From the NCBI RefSeq assembly GCF_009557455.1, contig NZ_CP045651.1, positions 806,001 through 870,000 on the forward strand: DNA of 64,000 bases, given 5' to 3'. Positions within the stretch are counted from its first letter, which is position 1, and each line of letters starts with the position of its first letter. This DNA is from Alistipes sp. dk3624 (lineage in GTDB: Bacteria > Bacteroidota > Bacteroidia > Bacteroidales > Rikenellaceae). The notes under the pieces were generated by a model that was not told the DNA's origin, did not search any database, and saw only the letters and a program-made list of their open reading frames with translations. The position numbers and the translations under genes are program-made. Positions 53,795-63,100 of this stretch are shown piece by piece.

Positions 53795-54517
53795 ATGAGA
53801 CTATACACGAAAGACCTGGTAAAACGCTATAAAACCCGCACGGTGGTCGACCATGTGTCGATCGAAGTCAACCAGGGGGAGATCGTCGGACTGCTCGGCC
53901 CGAACGGCGCCGGCAAGACCACGACGTTCTACATGATCGTCGGACTGATCAAGCCCAACGAGGGTTCGATTTTCCTCGAAGACCAGGAACTGACCAACGA
54001 GCCGGTCTACAAACGCGCCCAGAAGGGGGTCGGCTACCTGGCTCAGGAAGCTTCGGTATTCCGCCGACTGTCGGTCGAGGACAACATCCGGGCCGTCCTG
54101 CAGATGACCAATTTCACGAAAGAGTATCAGAAAGAACGACTCGAAAACCTGATCGAAGAGTTCCGGCTGACCAAAGTGCGCAAAAGCCTTGGCATCCAAC
54201 TTTCGGGCGGCGAACGACGACGCACCGAGATCGCCCGGGCGGTGGCGATCAACCCGAAGTTCATCCTGCTCGACGAACCGTTCGCCGGGGTCGACCCGAT
54301 CGCCGTCGAAGACATACAGAGCATCGTGGCAACCCTGAAAAACAAGAACATCGGCGTTATCATCACCGACCACAACGTGCACGAAACCCTGTCGATTACC
54401 GACCGCACCTACCTGTTGTTCGAGGGACGCATCCTGAAAGCCGGCACGGCCGAAGACCTGGCCAACGACGAAATGGTGCGCAAGGTCTATCTGGGACAAG
54501 ACTTTAAACTGCGTTAA
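53795..54517 (+). CDS. lptB: Lipopolysaccharide export ABC ATPase
   Basis: A 240-aa ABC ATPase. Walker [11 protein letters not shown]-loop [12 protein letters not shown], signature LSGGERRR, Walker [14 protein letters not shown], and switch His in ITDHNVHET. Length and the motif [26 protein letters not shown] match LptB. It powers LptFG to lift LPS to the outer membrane. It starts right after a promoter and is followed by aroA after 3 nt. Confidence 0.95.
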   Translation: MRLYTKDLVKRYKTRTVVDHVSIEVNQGEIVGLLGPNGAGKTTTFYMIVGLIKPNEGSIFLEDQELTNEPVYKRAQKGVGYLAQEASVFRRLSVEDNIRAVLQMTNFTKEYQKERLENLIEEFRLTKVRKSLGIQLSGGERRRTEIARAVAINPKFILLDEPFAGVDPIAVEDIQSIVATLKNKNIGVIITDHNVHETLSITDRTYLLFEGRILKAGTAEDLANDEMVRKVYLGQDFKLR

Positions 54518-54520
54518 CAC

Positions 54521-55783
54521 ATGGACATCACCCTATCCGAAGGAACCGTATCGGGCAGCGTTACCGCCCCCGCATCGAAAAGCTACGCGCAGCGGGCGAT
54601 CGCCGCCGCGCTGCTGTGCGAGGGCGAAAGCGTCCTGTCGAACATGGTGCAGTGCAACGACACCCGCGCCGCGCTGCAAGTCGCCGCCGACCTCGGCGCG
54701 AAAATATCGGCTCACGAAGACACATACACGCTGCACGGCGGCCTGCATCCGCGCAAACGCCAACTGAACATCGGCGAATCGGGCCTGGCGACCCGCCTAT
54801 TCACGCCGATCACGGCGCTCTGCACCGAAACCATCACGCTGACCGGCAAAGGATCGATCCTCAAACGCCCGATCTCGATGATGGAAGAACCGCTGCGGCA
54901 ACTCGGCGCGACGGTCAGTTCGCAAGGAGGCTACCTGCCGATCCACATCCGGGGAGCCATCCGCGGCGGCAACATTACGGTCGACGGTTCGCTCAGTTCG
55001 CAGTTCATCACCGGGCTGCTGATGGCGCTGCCGCTGGCCGCACAGGACACGACCCTGACGGTCAACGACCTCAAAAGCCGGCCGTACATCGACATGACGA
55101 TCGGACTGCTGAAAAATTTCGGCATCGACATCAAACACAACGACTACCGGCAGTTCTTCATCGAAGGAGGCCAACGCTACGTCCCGACGCGCTACCGCAT
55201 CGAAGGCGACTGGAGCGGCGCCTCGTGCCTGCTAGTCGCAGGAGCCACGGCCGGTCGGATCACGGTCGAAAACCTGAATCCGCTGTCGCTACAAGCCGAC
55301 ACGGCCATCATCGACGCCCTGACCCGGGCCGGGGCCGAAATCACGACGACGGCCGATTCGGTCACCGTCCGCCGTAACGAACTGCACGCGTTCGAATTCG
55401 ACGCGACGCACTGCCCCGACCTTTTCCCGGCGCTCGCCGCGCTCGCCGCCAACTGCGACGGCACTTCGGTCATCCGAGGCACACACCGGCTCATCCACAA
55501 GGAGAGCAACCGCGCCCAAACCCTCGCCGACGTTTTCGGCGGCATGGGAGTTGCGGTGGACATCGAGACGGAGAACGAGATGCGGATCATCGGCGGAACG
55601 ATTCACGGCGCTACGGTCAGCAGCCACAACGACCACCGGATCGCCATGGCGGCGGCGGTAGCGGCGCTGAACAGCGACGGGGCCGTCACGATCCGCGGAG
55701 CCGAAGCGGTCGACAAATCCTATCCGGAATTCTGGGACGATTTCAGAAATCTGGCCGGACGCGAGGCGGAAGATAAATTGTAA
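54521..55783 (+). CDS. aroA: 3-phosphoshikimate 1-carboxyvinyltransferase (EPSP synthase)
   Basis: A 420-aa protein of standard length. Start MDITLSEGTVSGSVTAPASKS holds the phosphate-binding Lys-Ser. NIGESGLATRLF (usual GNAGTAxR position), SSQFITGLLMALPLA, and DHRIAMAAAV near the C-terminus are the family motifs. It makes EPSP from shikimate-3-P and PEP. Confidence 0.95.
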   Translation: MDITLSEGTVSGSVTAPASKSYAQRAIAAALLCEGESVLSNMVQCNDTRAALQVAADLGAKISAHEDTYTLHGGLHPRKRQLNIGESGLATRLFTPITALCTETITLTGKGSILKRPISMMEEPLRQLGATVSSQGGYLPIHIRGAIRGGNITVDGSLSSQFITGLLMALPLAAQDTTLTVNDLKSRPYIDMTIGLLKNFGIDIKHNDYRQFFIEGGQRYVPTRYRIEGDWSGASCLLVAGATAGRITVENLNPLSLQADTAIIDALTRAGAEITTTADSVTVRRNELHAFEFDATHCPDLFPALAALAANCDGTSVIRGTHRLIHKESNRAQTLADVFGGMGVAVDIETENEMRIIGGTIHGATVSSHNDHRIAMAAAVAALNSDGAVTIRGAEAVDKSYPEFWDDFRNLAGREAEDKL

Positions 55784-55847
55784 ATAATTACGGATACGCA
55801 CAGGCTTTTTCACTTTGCGACGGGCCTGATCCTAAAAATAAACCGAA

Positions 55848-56843
55848 ATGAACAGTTTTGGCAGATTATTCAGAATTTCCATATTCGGAGAGTCGCACGG
55901 CGAAGCGGTCGGCGTGACCCTCGACGGAGTACCCGCGGGACTCGAACTCGACGAGACCTCTTTCGAAAAAGACCTCGGCCGCCGCAAAAGCGGCAAACGC
56001 GGCACGACGCCGCGTAAGGAGAGCGATACGCCGCACCTGCTGACGGGCGTCTTCAACGGCCGCACGACCGGCGCGCCGTTGACCATCCTGTTCCACAACG
56101 AAAACACGCTGTCGGGCGACTACAAAAACCTGATCACGCATCCGCGCCCGTCGCATTCGGACTGGGTGGCGATACAAAAGTTCAGGGGATTCGCCGATTA
56201 CCGCGGCGGCGGACACTTCTCCGGCCGGCTGACCCTCGGGCTGGTCGCGGCCGGCGTGGTAGCAAAAAAAATACTGGGCGGCAAGATCCGGATCGAAAGC
56301 CGCATCCTTGAGATCGACAACTGCAACAACCCGGACGATTTCCCGAAAGTCATCGAAGCCGCGCTGCGTTCGCAGGATTCGGTGGGCGGTATCGTCGAAT
56401 GCACGGCCACCGGCGTACCGCACTCGCTCGGCGAACCGTTTTTCGATTCGGCGGAGAGCGTCATCAGCCACCTGTTCTTCTCGATCCCGGCCGTCAAAGG
56501 CGTGGAATTCGGCGCCGGATTCGAAGCGGCCCGGATGCGCGGCAGCGAGCACAACGACCCGATCATTTCGCCGGACGGAACCACGGCCACGAACAACGCC
56601 GGAGGAATTACCGGCGGGATCACCAACGGCAATCCGGTCGTGGCGCGGGTCGTCGTCAAACCGACCTCCAGCATCTCGTCGCCGCAAATCACGCTGAACA
56701 CGGAAACCGGGAAACCCGAAGAGTTGAAGATCAAGGGCCGTCACGACGCCTGCATCGCGCTGCGCGCACCGGTCGTCGTCGAAGCGGCGATGGCCATCGC
56801 GTTGTGCGACCTGACATTAATCGCAAAGTCGCAACGTCCATAG
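55848..56843 (+). CDS. aroC: Chorismate synthase
   Basis: A 331-aa protein. Motifs: MNSFGRLFRISIFGESHGEAVG (FMN/EPSP binding), RGGGHFSGRLT, and C-terminal MAIALCD. Slightly shorter than the usual ~350-360. It makes chorismate from EPSP, the step after aroA, which lies 65 nt upstream on the same strand. Confidence 0.94.
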   Translation: MNSFGRLFRISIFGESHGEAVGVTLDGVPAGLELDETSFEKDLGRRKSGKRGTTPRKESDTPHLLTGVFNGRTTGAPLTILFHNENTLSGDYKNLITHPRPSHSDWVAIQKFRGFADYRGGGHFSGRLTLGLVAAGVVAKKILGGKIRIESRILEIDNCNNPDDFPKVIEAALRSQDSVGGIVECTATGVPHSLGEPFFDSAESVISHLFFSIPAVKGVEFGAGFEAARMRGSEHNDPIISPDGTTATNNAGGITGGITNGNPVVARVVVKPTSSISSPQITLNTETGKPEELKIKGRHDACIALRAPVVVEAAMAIALCDLTLIAKSQRP

Positions 56844-56860
56844 CGCGGACGATCGGCGGA

Positions 56861-56920
56861 AACGGGATTCCGTACCTTCCGGCCAGCACTCCGGACAATA
56901 CGGAAGGTACGTTTCCCGTT
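56861..56920. other. Long stem-loop after aroC
   Basis: CGTACCTTCCG (56871-56881) pairs perfectly with CGGAAGGTACG (56901-56911). The outer flanks AACGGGA / TCCCGTT pair as well. A stem of about 18 pairs with no T run on either strand; either a mixed terminator or an RNA stability element. Confidence 0.55.
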
Positions 56921-56954
56921 AGCACGGATAGGATACTCTATTATTCACGGAAGG

Positions 56955-56986
56955 TTTGGCAATTACGTTTAAATTATATACCTTTG
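56955..56986 (+). promoter_or_regulatory. Consensus Bacteroidetes promoter of yceD-rpmF-plsX-fabH
   Basis: TTTG (56955-56958), a spacer of exactly 20 bp, then TACCTTTG (56979-56986). Both boxes match TTTG / TAnnTTTG perfectly. It lies ~20 nt before the yceD ATG. Confidence 0.85.
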
Positions 56987-57005
56987 CGGTCTGTTTTAGC
57001 ATAGG

Positions 57006-57557
57006 ATGAGTACGCTTACAAAATGTTCCATAGCCCATAAGGCGCTGAGTGTCGGGACACACCGATTCGATTTCAAAATCGGCGATCGCTTTTTCGAAGC
57101 TTTCGAAGGATCTGAAATCCATCGGGGAAAAGCCGATGTACAGGTCGTGCTGAACAAGCAAAGCAACCTGCTGACCCTCGATTTCAGGATCGAAGGGGAA
57201 GTCTGCGTGACCTGCGACCGCTGCCTCGAAGAGTTCATGATGCCGGTCGGCTATACGGGAACGCTTGCCGTCCGCTACAGCGAAACGGAGCAGGAAAGCG
57301 ACGGCGAGGTGATGTGGATCGGCCCGTCCGAAACCGAGATCGACTTGTCGCAGTACATCTACGAAAGCATCTGTTTGAGCTTGCCTTACCAGCGGGTGCA
57401 CCCTGTCGGCAGCGATGGTAAAAGCGGTTGCGATCCGGACATGCTGGCGCGGTTCAACATCGTAAGCGAAGAGGAATTCGACCGGCTCACCGGCAACGAG
57501 CAGACCGAAACGCTACAAGACAAACTAAAAACGAAAAAGTCTACAAACGAAAAATAA
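57006..57557 (+). CDS. DUF177/YceD-family protein
   Basis: A 183-aa acidic protein with the central motif VCVTCDRCLEEFMMPV, in the same position as in YceD. It is always found upstream of rpmF in many bacteria, and here it lies 34 nt upstream. In plants the family is needed for 23S rRNA accumulation; in bacteria the role is probably ribosome-related. Confidence 0.9.
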   Translation: MSTLTKCSIAHKALSVGTHRFDFKIGDRFFEAFEGSEIHRGKADVQVVLNKQSNLLTLDFRIEGEVCVTCDRCLEEFMMPVGYTGTLAVRYSETEQESDGEVMWIGPSETEIDLSQYIYESICLSLPYQRVHPVGSDGKSGCDPDMLARFNIVSEEEFDRLTGNEQTETLQDKLKTKKSTNEK

Positions 57558-57591
57558 ACGAGAATACTAACAGTAGTAAATATCTTTAAAA

Positions 57592-57774
57592 ATGGCACAT
57601 CCTAAACGTAAGATCTCGAGCACGAGACGGGACAAAAGAAGAACTCATTACAAAGCCGAAGCACCTACGATTTCTACCTGCTCGAACTGCGGAGCAGCCG
57701 TGCTTTACCACCGGGTATGTCCCGAATGCGGATTCTACAGAGGCCGCTTAGCGATCGAAAAGAAAGCCGAATAG
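57592..57774 (+). CDS. rpmF: 50S ribosomal protein L32
   Basis: A 60-aa protein. MAHPKRKISSTRRDKRRTH is the family start, and a CxxC ... CxxC zinc site (CSNCG, CPECG) follows. Gene order to plsX and fabH is the conserved one. Confidence 0.97.
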   Translation: MAHPKRKISSTRRDKRRTHYKAEAPTISTCSNCGAAVLYHRVCPECGFYRGRLAIEKKAE

Positions 57775-57794
57775 AGTCCTAAAGTCATAACCGT

Positions 57795-58739
57795 ATGACG
57801 AAAATAGGAATTGACGCAATGGGCGGAGATTATGCTCCGCAGGCGGTGGTGTCGGGTGCCATCAAAGCGTCCGGCCTCATCGGCAGGGACAGCAAAATCG
57901 TCCTGTTCGGAGACAAAGTCCGGATCGAGGAGATTCTGTCGCGCGAGAACTGCCCGCCCGACACGTTCGAAATCGTACCGACAACCGAGGTTATCGGCAT
58001 GGGAGACAATCCGTCGCAGGCATTCCGCCAGAAACCCGATTCCAGCATCGCGGTCGGCTTCCGTTACCTGATGGAACAGAAAATCGACGGTTTCGCGAGC
58101 GCCGGCAGCACCGGGGCGATGATGGTCGGCTGTATGTGCACCGTCAAGCAGATCGAAGGAATCATCCGCCCGGCCATCTCGTCGGTCATCCCGACCATCG
58201 ACGGCGGCGAAGTGATGCTCCTCGATGTCGGACTGAACGTGGATTGCAAGCCCGAAGTGTTGTGCCAATACGGTACGATCGGCAACCTGTATGCGCAGGG
58301 GGTCATGCACAAGGAAAACCCGCGCATCGCCCTGCTGAACATCGGAGAAGAGAAGGAGAAGGGCAACCAGCAGACCAAAGCCGCCTACGAGATGATGGAA
58401 AACTGCCACGATTTCAATTTCGTCGGCAACATCGAAGCCAAACACCTGTTTTCCGGTGAAGTGGCCGACGTGGTGGTATGCGACGGGTTCGTCGGCAATA
58501 CGATCATCAAACAGGTGGAAGGCGTCTATTCGATGGCCCTGCACGACGGTCTGAAAAACAGCTATTTCAACAAACTCAATTACGAAACGGTAGGCGGAAC
58601 CCCTGTACTGGGCATCAACGCTCCGGTGCTGATCGGTCACGGCTGTTCGAGTGCCGAAGCGATCAAGAACATGGTGCTCCAGACCGAAAAAACCATCAAG
58701 GCTCAGCTGGATTCCAAACTACGAGAAAGATTTAGTTAA
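57795..58739 (+). CDS. plsX: Phosphate acyltransferase PlsX
   Basis: A 314-aa protein starting [19 protein letters not shown], with [37 protein letters not shown] and [13 protein letters not shown]. It makes acyl-phosphate from acyl-ACP for phospholipid synthesis. Its stop overlaps the fabH start by one base. Confidence 0.96.
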   Translation: MTKIGIDAMGGDYAPQAVVSGAIKASGLIGRDSKIVLFGDKVRIEEILSRENCPPDTFEIVPTTEVIGMGDNPSQAFRQKPDSSIAVGFRYLMEQKIDGFASAGSTGAMMVGCMCTVKQIEGIIRPAISSVIPTIDGGEVMLLDVGLNVDCKPEVLCQYGTIGNLYAQGVMHKENPRIALLNIGEEKEKGNQQTKAAYEMMENCHDFNFVGNIEAKHLFSGEVADVVVCDGFVGNTIIKQVEGVYSMALHDGLKNSYFNKLNYETVGGTPVLGINAPVLIGHGCSSAEAIKNMVLQTEKTIKAQLDSKLRERFS

Positions 58740-59752
58740 TGGCAAAAAAGAAAACCGCAGCAATAACTGGCGTCGGCGCATATTTGCCCGATTACATTCT
58801 GGACAATATCGAGTTGAGCCAGATGGTCGATACATCCGACGAATGGATCATGTCGCGTATCGGCATCAAGACCCGCCACATCCTGAAAGGAGAAGGGCTG
58901 GGCACCTCGTTTATGGGCGAAAAAGCCGTCCTCGACCTGCTCGAAAAGACCAATACCGACCCGATGGATATCGAAATGGTGATCTGCGCAACGGTCACCC
59001 CCGACATGTTCTTTCCGTCGACGGCCAATCTGATCTGTTACAAGACCGGGATGAAACAGGCGTTCGGGTTCGACTTGTCCGCAGCCTGCAGCGGCTTCCT
59101 GTTTGCACTGAACACGGCTTCCAAATACATCGAAGCCGGTACGCATAAAAAAGTGATCGTGATCGGCGCCGACAAAATGTCGTCGATCATCAACTACAAA
59201 GACCGCAACACCTGCCCGATCTTCGGGGACGGCGCGGCAGCCGTGCTGCTGGAGCCTTCGACCGAAGGCTACGGCGTACAGGACGCTATCCTGCACTCGG
59301 ACGGCGGCGGCGGCCAACACCTCTACATGAAGGCGGGCGGCTCGGCCTATCCGGCCACGCACGAAACCGTCGAAAACAACTGGCACTACGTCTATCAGGA
59401 AGGACAGGCCGTATTCAAAGCCGCCGTATCGAACATGGCGGATACGTCGGTCGAAATCATGGAACGCAATAAGCTGACTCCGGACGACATCGCCTACCTG
59501 GTTCCGCATCAGGCCAACCTGCGCATCATCGAAGCGACGGCCCACCGCATGGGACTCGCCAAAGAGAAGTGCATGATCAACATCAACAAGTTCGGCAACA
59601 CGACCGCAGGCACCATTCCGCTCTGCCTGTGGGACTACGAATCGCGGCTGCGCAAAGGCGACAATCTAATCCTTTCGGCTTTCGGCGGCGGTTACACTTG
59701 GGGCTCCATTTACGTCAAATGGGCCTATAACGGCGGCGATTTTTCGAAATAA
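58739..59752 (+). CDS. fabH: 3-oxoacyl-ACP synthase III
   Basis: A 337-aa protein with the complete Cys-His-Asn triad: [25 protein letters not shown] and [13 protein letters not shown]. It starts fatty-acid synthesis from acetyl-CoA and malonyl-ACP. Translation is coupled to plsX (overlap TAATG). Confidence 0.96.
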   Translation: MAKKKTAAITGVGAYLPDYILDNIELSQMVDTSDEWIMSRIGIKTRHILKGEGLGTSFMGEKAVLDLLEKTNTDPMDIEMVICATVTPDMFFPSTANLICYKTGMKQAFGFDLSAACSGFLFALNTASKYIEAGTHKKVIVIGADKMSSIINYKDRNTCPIFGDGAAAVLLEPSTEGYGVQDAILHSDGGGGQHLYMKAGGSAYPATHETVENNWHYVYQEGQAVFKAAVSNMADTSVEIMERNKLTPDDIAYLVPHQANLRIIEATAHRMGLAKEKCMININKFGNTTAGTIPLCLWDYESRLRKGDNLILSAFGGGYTWGSIYVKWAYNGGDFSK

Positions 59753-59794
59753 CCGGATAACTTTTATTCCCTTTTACGGAGAGGATAAATGGAC

Positions 59795-59866
59795 GGTCTC
59801 ATAGTTCAAGGGATAGAACGGAAGTTTCCTAAACTTTAAATGCAGGTTCGAGTCCTGCTGGGACCA
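59795..59866 (+). tRNA. tRNA-Arg (CCT)
   Basis: A 72-nt tRNA. GGTCTCA pairs with TGGGACC, the anticodon loop is TTCCTAA, and the T-arm is GCAGGTTCGAGTCCTGC. CCA is not encoded. Confidence 0.95.
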
Positions 59867-59867
59867 C

Positions 59868-59908
59868 AAGCAGGCTGACAATCTAATGATTGTCAGCCTG
59901 CTTTATTT
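59868..59908 (+). terminator. Terminator after tRNA-Arg
   Basis: Perfect 15-bp stem (AAGCAGGCTGACAAT, 59868-59882, with its complement 59889-59903) and a 6-nt loop, followed by TATTTC. Ends the fabH/tRNA transcript. Confidence 0.85.
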
Positions 59909-60106
59909 CAACAAAGGGCTACGGCCTTTTAAAAGCCCCCTGGCCCCGTTTAAAGACGAAACCGGAATATCCCGCACGTCCCGATCGCCGGTATGCTCTA
60001 CGATCGCACAAAATTTTCGCGTGACGGCCGGGGTACGATCATCACGCGAAAAGAATCGAATAACCGACGACCGTGCGGCATCAACCGCGCTTTCGGCCGA
60101 CTGTCG

Positions 60107-63100
60107 CTACGGCATCATACAAACCCTCCGCAGGCCGATCCATGCATAAGAAGTCCGGGTGTTCCGATCGACCAGTTCGAGTCGCAGATTGCGGCCGGAA
60201 AAGGCCGAAACGTCCATGTATCGGTGCGTAAGACTGTGTACCCCGGCCGACAGCATGACAGCCAGCTCGCGGCCGGTATCGGCGTCCAGCAGCCGAATAC
60301 AGAGCGTTTCGTTCCCGTCGGGATCTTTCATCGCCGTTCCTCCCTGGGTGTCGAAGTCGAGCTTCGCACACCACTCCGGCAACCGGAACGCCGGCGACAA
60401 TGCCCGGCCCACGGCGGTTTCTCCGTTTTTGGCCAGCGAATTCAGGGTCGCTTCGTTGAACAAGGCAGGCACCGGAGCGACCGAGAACGCATCTCCCTCG
60501 ATCTGCCACCGGGACAGCGAATCGGGAGCCGTCAGATCGAACAACGGCACCGGGGGCAACCGGCGGGCGGGCGGAAACCACGGCGTACCGGCCAGCGCGC
60601 CGAAACGGTCGGCCGAATAACCGGTAACGGCCACCAGTCCCAGCGCGGAAATATCGTCCAGCGCTTCCAAGTCGATCCACGCCAATTCGCGGATACGTTC
60701 CAAATCGAGCTCGACCACCGCGAAGACACCCGAACGGGTGACCGCTGCCGCGCTGCCGCTCCACCATACCGGCTGCGGAAAAGCCGGAGCCCGGCCCTCG
60801 GGCCGATCGGCCTGAACCGGAGAAAGCAGCGACAACGGAGGAGCCGTCAACGAACGGTTCTGCTGCGTCGTCGCGAACTTTCCCACGGCCGACGGCGGGC
60901 ACGACCAATCCAGATCGCCCGGAAAACTCAGCGTCCGCGTCACCTCGCCCCCTTCCGCATCGCGCACGGTGATACGCGCCACGCGGGTGAACATATCGGC
61001 ATTATCGAGCAACGGCACGAACAGGAAATAAAGTTTTTTACAATGCAAACCGTCGCCCGGAATCCGGATAAACGGAGTTCCGTTGCTGCGCGACAAAGCC
61101 GCGAAGCGGTGCGACGGAACCCGGAACGATAGCCCAGGAATCTGCGGCACACGGAACTCGCGAGTCGTATCGAGCGCCTCCATCGGCGGCGGGCAGGAGT
61201 GCCAGGGCGGATGATAAAAGGCCTGGTATTTCCGGACTTTCTGCCACGATTTGTCGGGCGTATCGAGCAATCCGTCGATCGCGATCGGACGCAGATTCTC
61301 TTTCAGGAACGAATCGAACGGCCCGGCTTCCGGCAGGTCGCCGAACGCCAGCCTCAGCGGAAGCGACTCTCCGCCGGGCAAGGTCAATTCGGCACAATTG
61401 ACGCCCGGCGCAAAGAGCGTTGCGTCGCCCGCTCCGAAAGCGATATTCCGCCGGCACTCGCTGCGCGGCGCCAGATCGACGCAGAACGGGAAAGCGGCTT
61501 CTCCGACACGCAGCACGGCCCGGCCCGTCACGGCCCGGTCGGTATTGTTTCGCAGCAATACGTCCGCCGACAAAGAGTCCGTAAACTTCAATCCGCCGAG
61601 CGGTACGGCCTCGAACCGGGGCAATACGGTCAGGTCGACCGGAATGTAAAACCCGACGCCCTCGCCGGTCTGGGCGCGCACGAACAGCGTACGCCGGCTG
61701 AAATTCAGTTCGCCCAACGCCCCGAACGACCGGTACTCGTCGAGCAATCCCTTTTTCAGAGTCCCCCGCAGAACATTTCCGTCGGTGCATACCGACGCCA
61801 ATAAGCCGCCGCGGTCCTCGATTCCGAGCAATTCGGCGCCCTGCAGCGCGACCTGTAACGATTCGCCTTCGGCCACCGATCCGGGAACCGAAAGGTTCAA
61901 CGGCACGGGATCGAACGTCACGACAATCCGCGAATGATTCTCGGCTGGCAGTTCGGCTTCGGCGAACACGCCGTCGATACCGGACCGCAGGCGAACCGGA
62001 ATCGGTTCGCCGTGATCGGTCAGCCGCACGTTCGTGCAAACAGGTAACGACCATCGGATTTTCCGGGCGAGTTTCGCGGTCGTATGCAGGTCGTATTCGA
62101 GCCGGTTTCCGGATCGCCGGAAATCGACCCGATGGTTTTTCAGCCGCATCGAAGCGGAAGGCCAATCGTCCGGAAAATTGGGCGACACCCGGATATACCC
62201 CTCCGGAGCGTGCATTTCCAGGCCGAAAAGCGCCTCGACCACAGCCGCCACATACAACCCTGCCGGAGCCGAGAAATAAGCCGGAACCGCTTCGGTCGAA
62301 ACTTCGGGCCACGATCCCCGGTGGTTGTCGTCCATTACCCAGCCGGCCAGCGCATGCAACGGATCGGACACCCGGTTGCGCAACCCGGCGGCCGCGTATC
62401 CCCACGCGCCCCACGGCTGCTGAGCGGCTCCGGCCTGCATTCCCCAGGTCCCGACCGCATGATACGGAAAATTATTGGAACAATAAATCGCTCCGGAGCT
62501 GTCGGTCAGCCGGTCGGACAGGTGTCGGAGCGACGTATAGGAATCCAACAGGTCGGTTATCCCGAAAATAGCCGGATAGGTCAGCGTATGGTACTGTCCG
62601 TCGAGCCGGGGATTGCCCTGCAGATCGTCGAAATAGACGAACCGCCCGAGATCGGAACGCCACAATTTCGCGCGCAGCCGCGAGACGGTCTCGTCGGCGC
62701 GGGCGCGCCACAGCAGCGACGCGGTAGTATCCCCGAGTCCGGCGGCCAGTTCGCTGCGAGTACGCATCATGTTGATCCCTTCGACCGACGGGGTCGTTCC
62801 GTCGCCGGCGGTAGCCACGTAATCTTCCTGATTGCCGATCTGCAGACCCCAGCCGAGCAGCAAATTGTCATTCCTGTCGTATTCGGCGAACGTCTGGCCG
62901 ATTACCCGGTCGAGCACGGGCGCCGTCGCGGCGGCAAAATCGAGGTCGCCGGTAAAATTCCAGTAACGGCGCACCTGCCATGCCCAGAACTGGTTCGTCC
63001 CGCCGAAATCGCGACGCGTAAAACCGAATGGCGCGAAATGCGGGATCGACCCGTCGGAATTGATCATCTCGGCCTGTTTGAGCGTCGTGGCGCGCGAACG

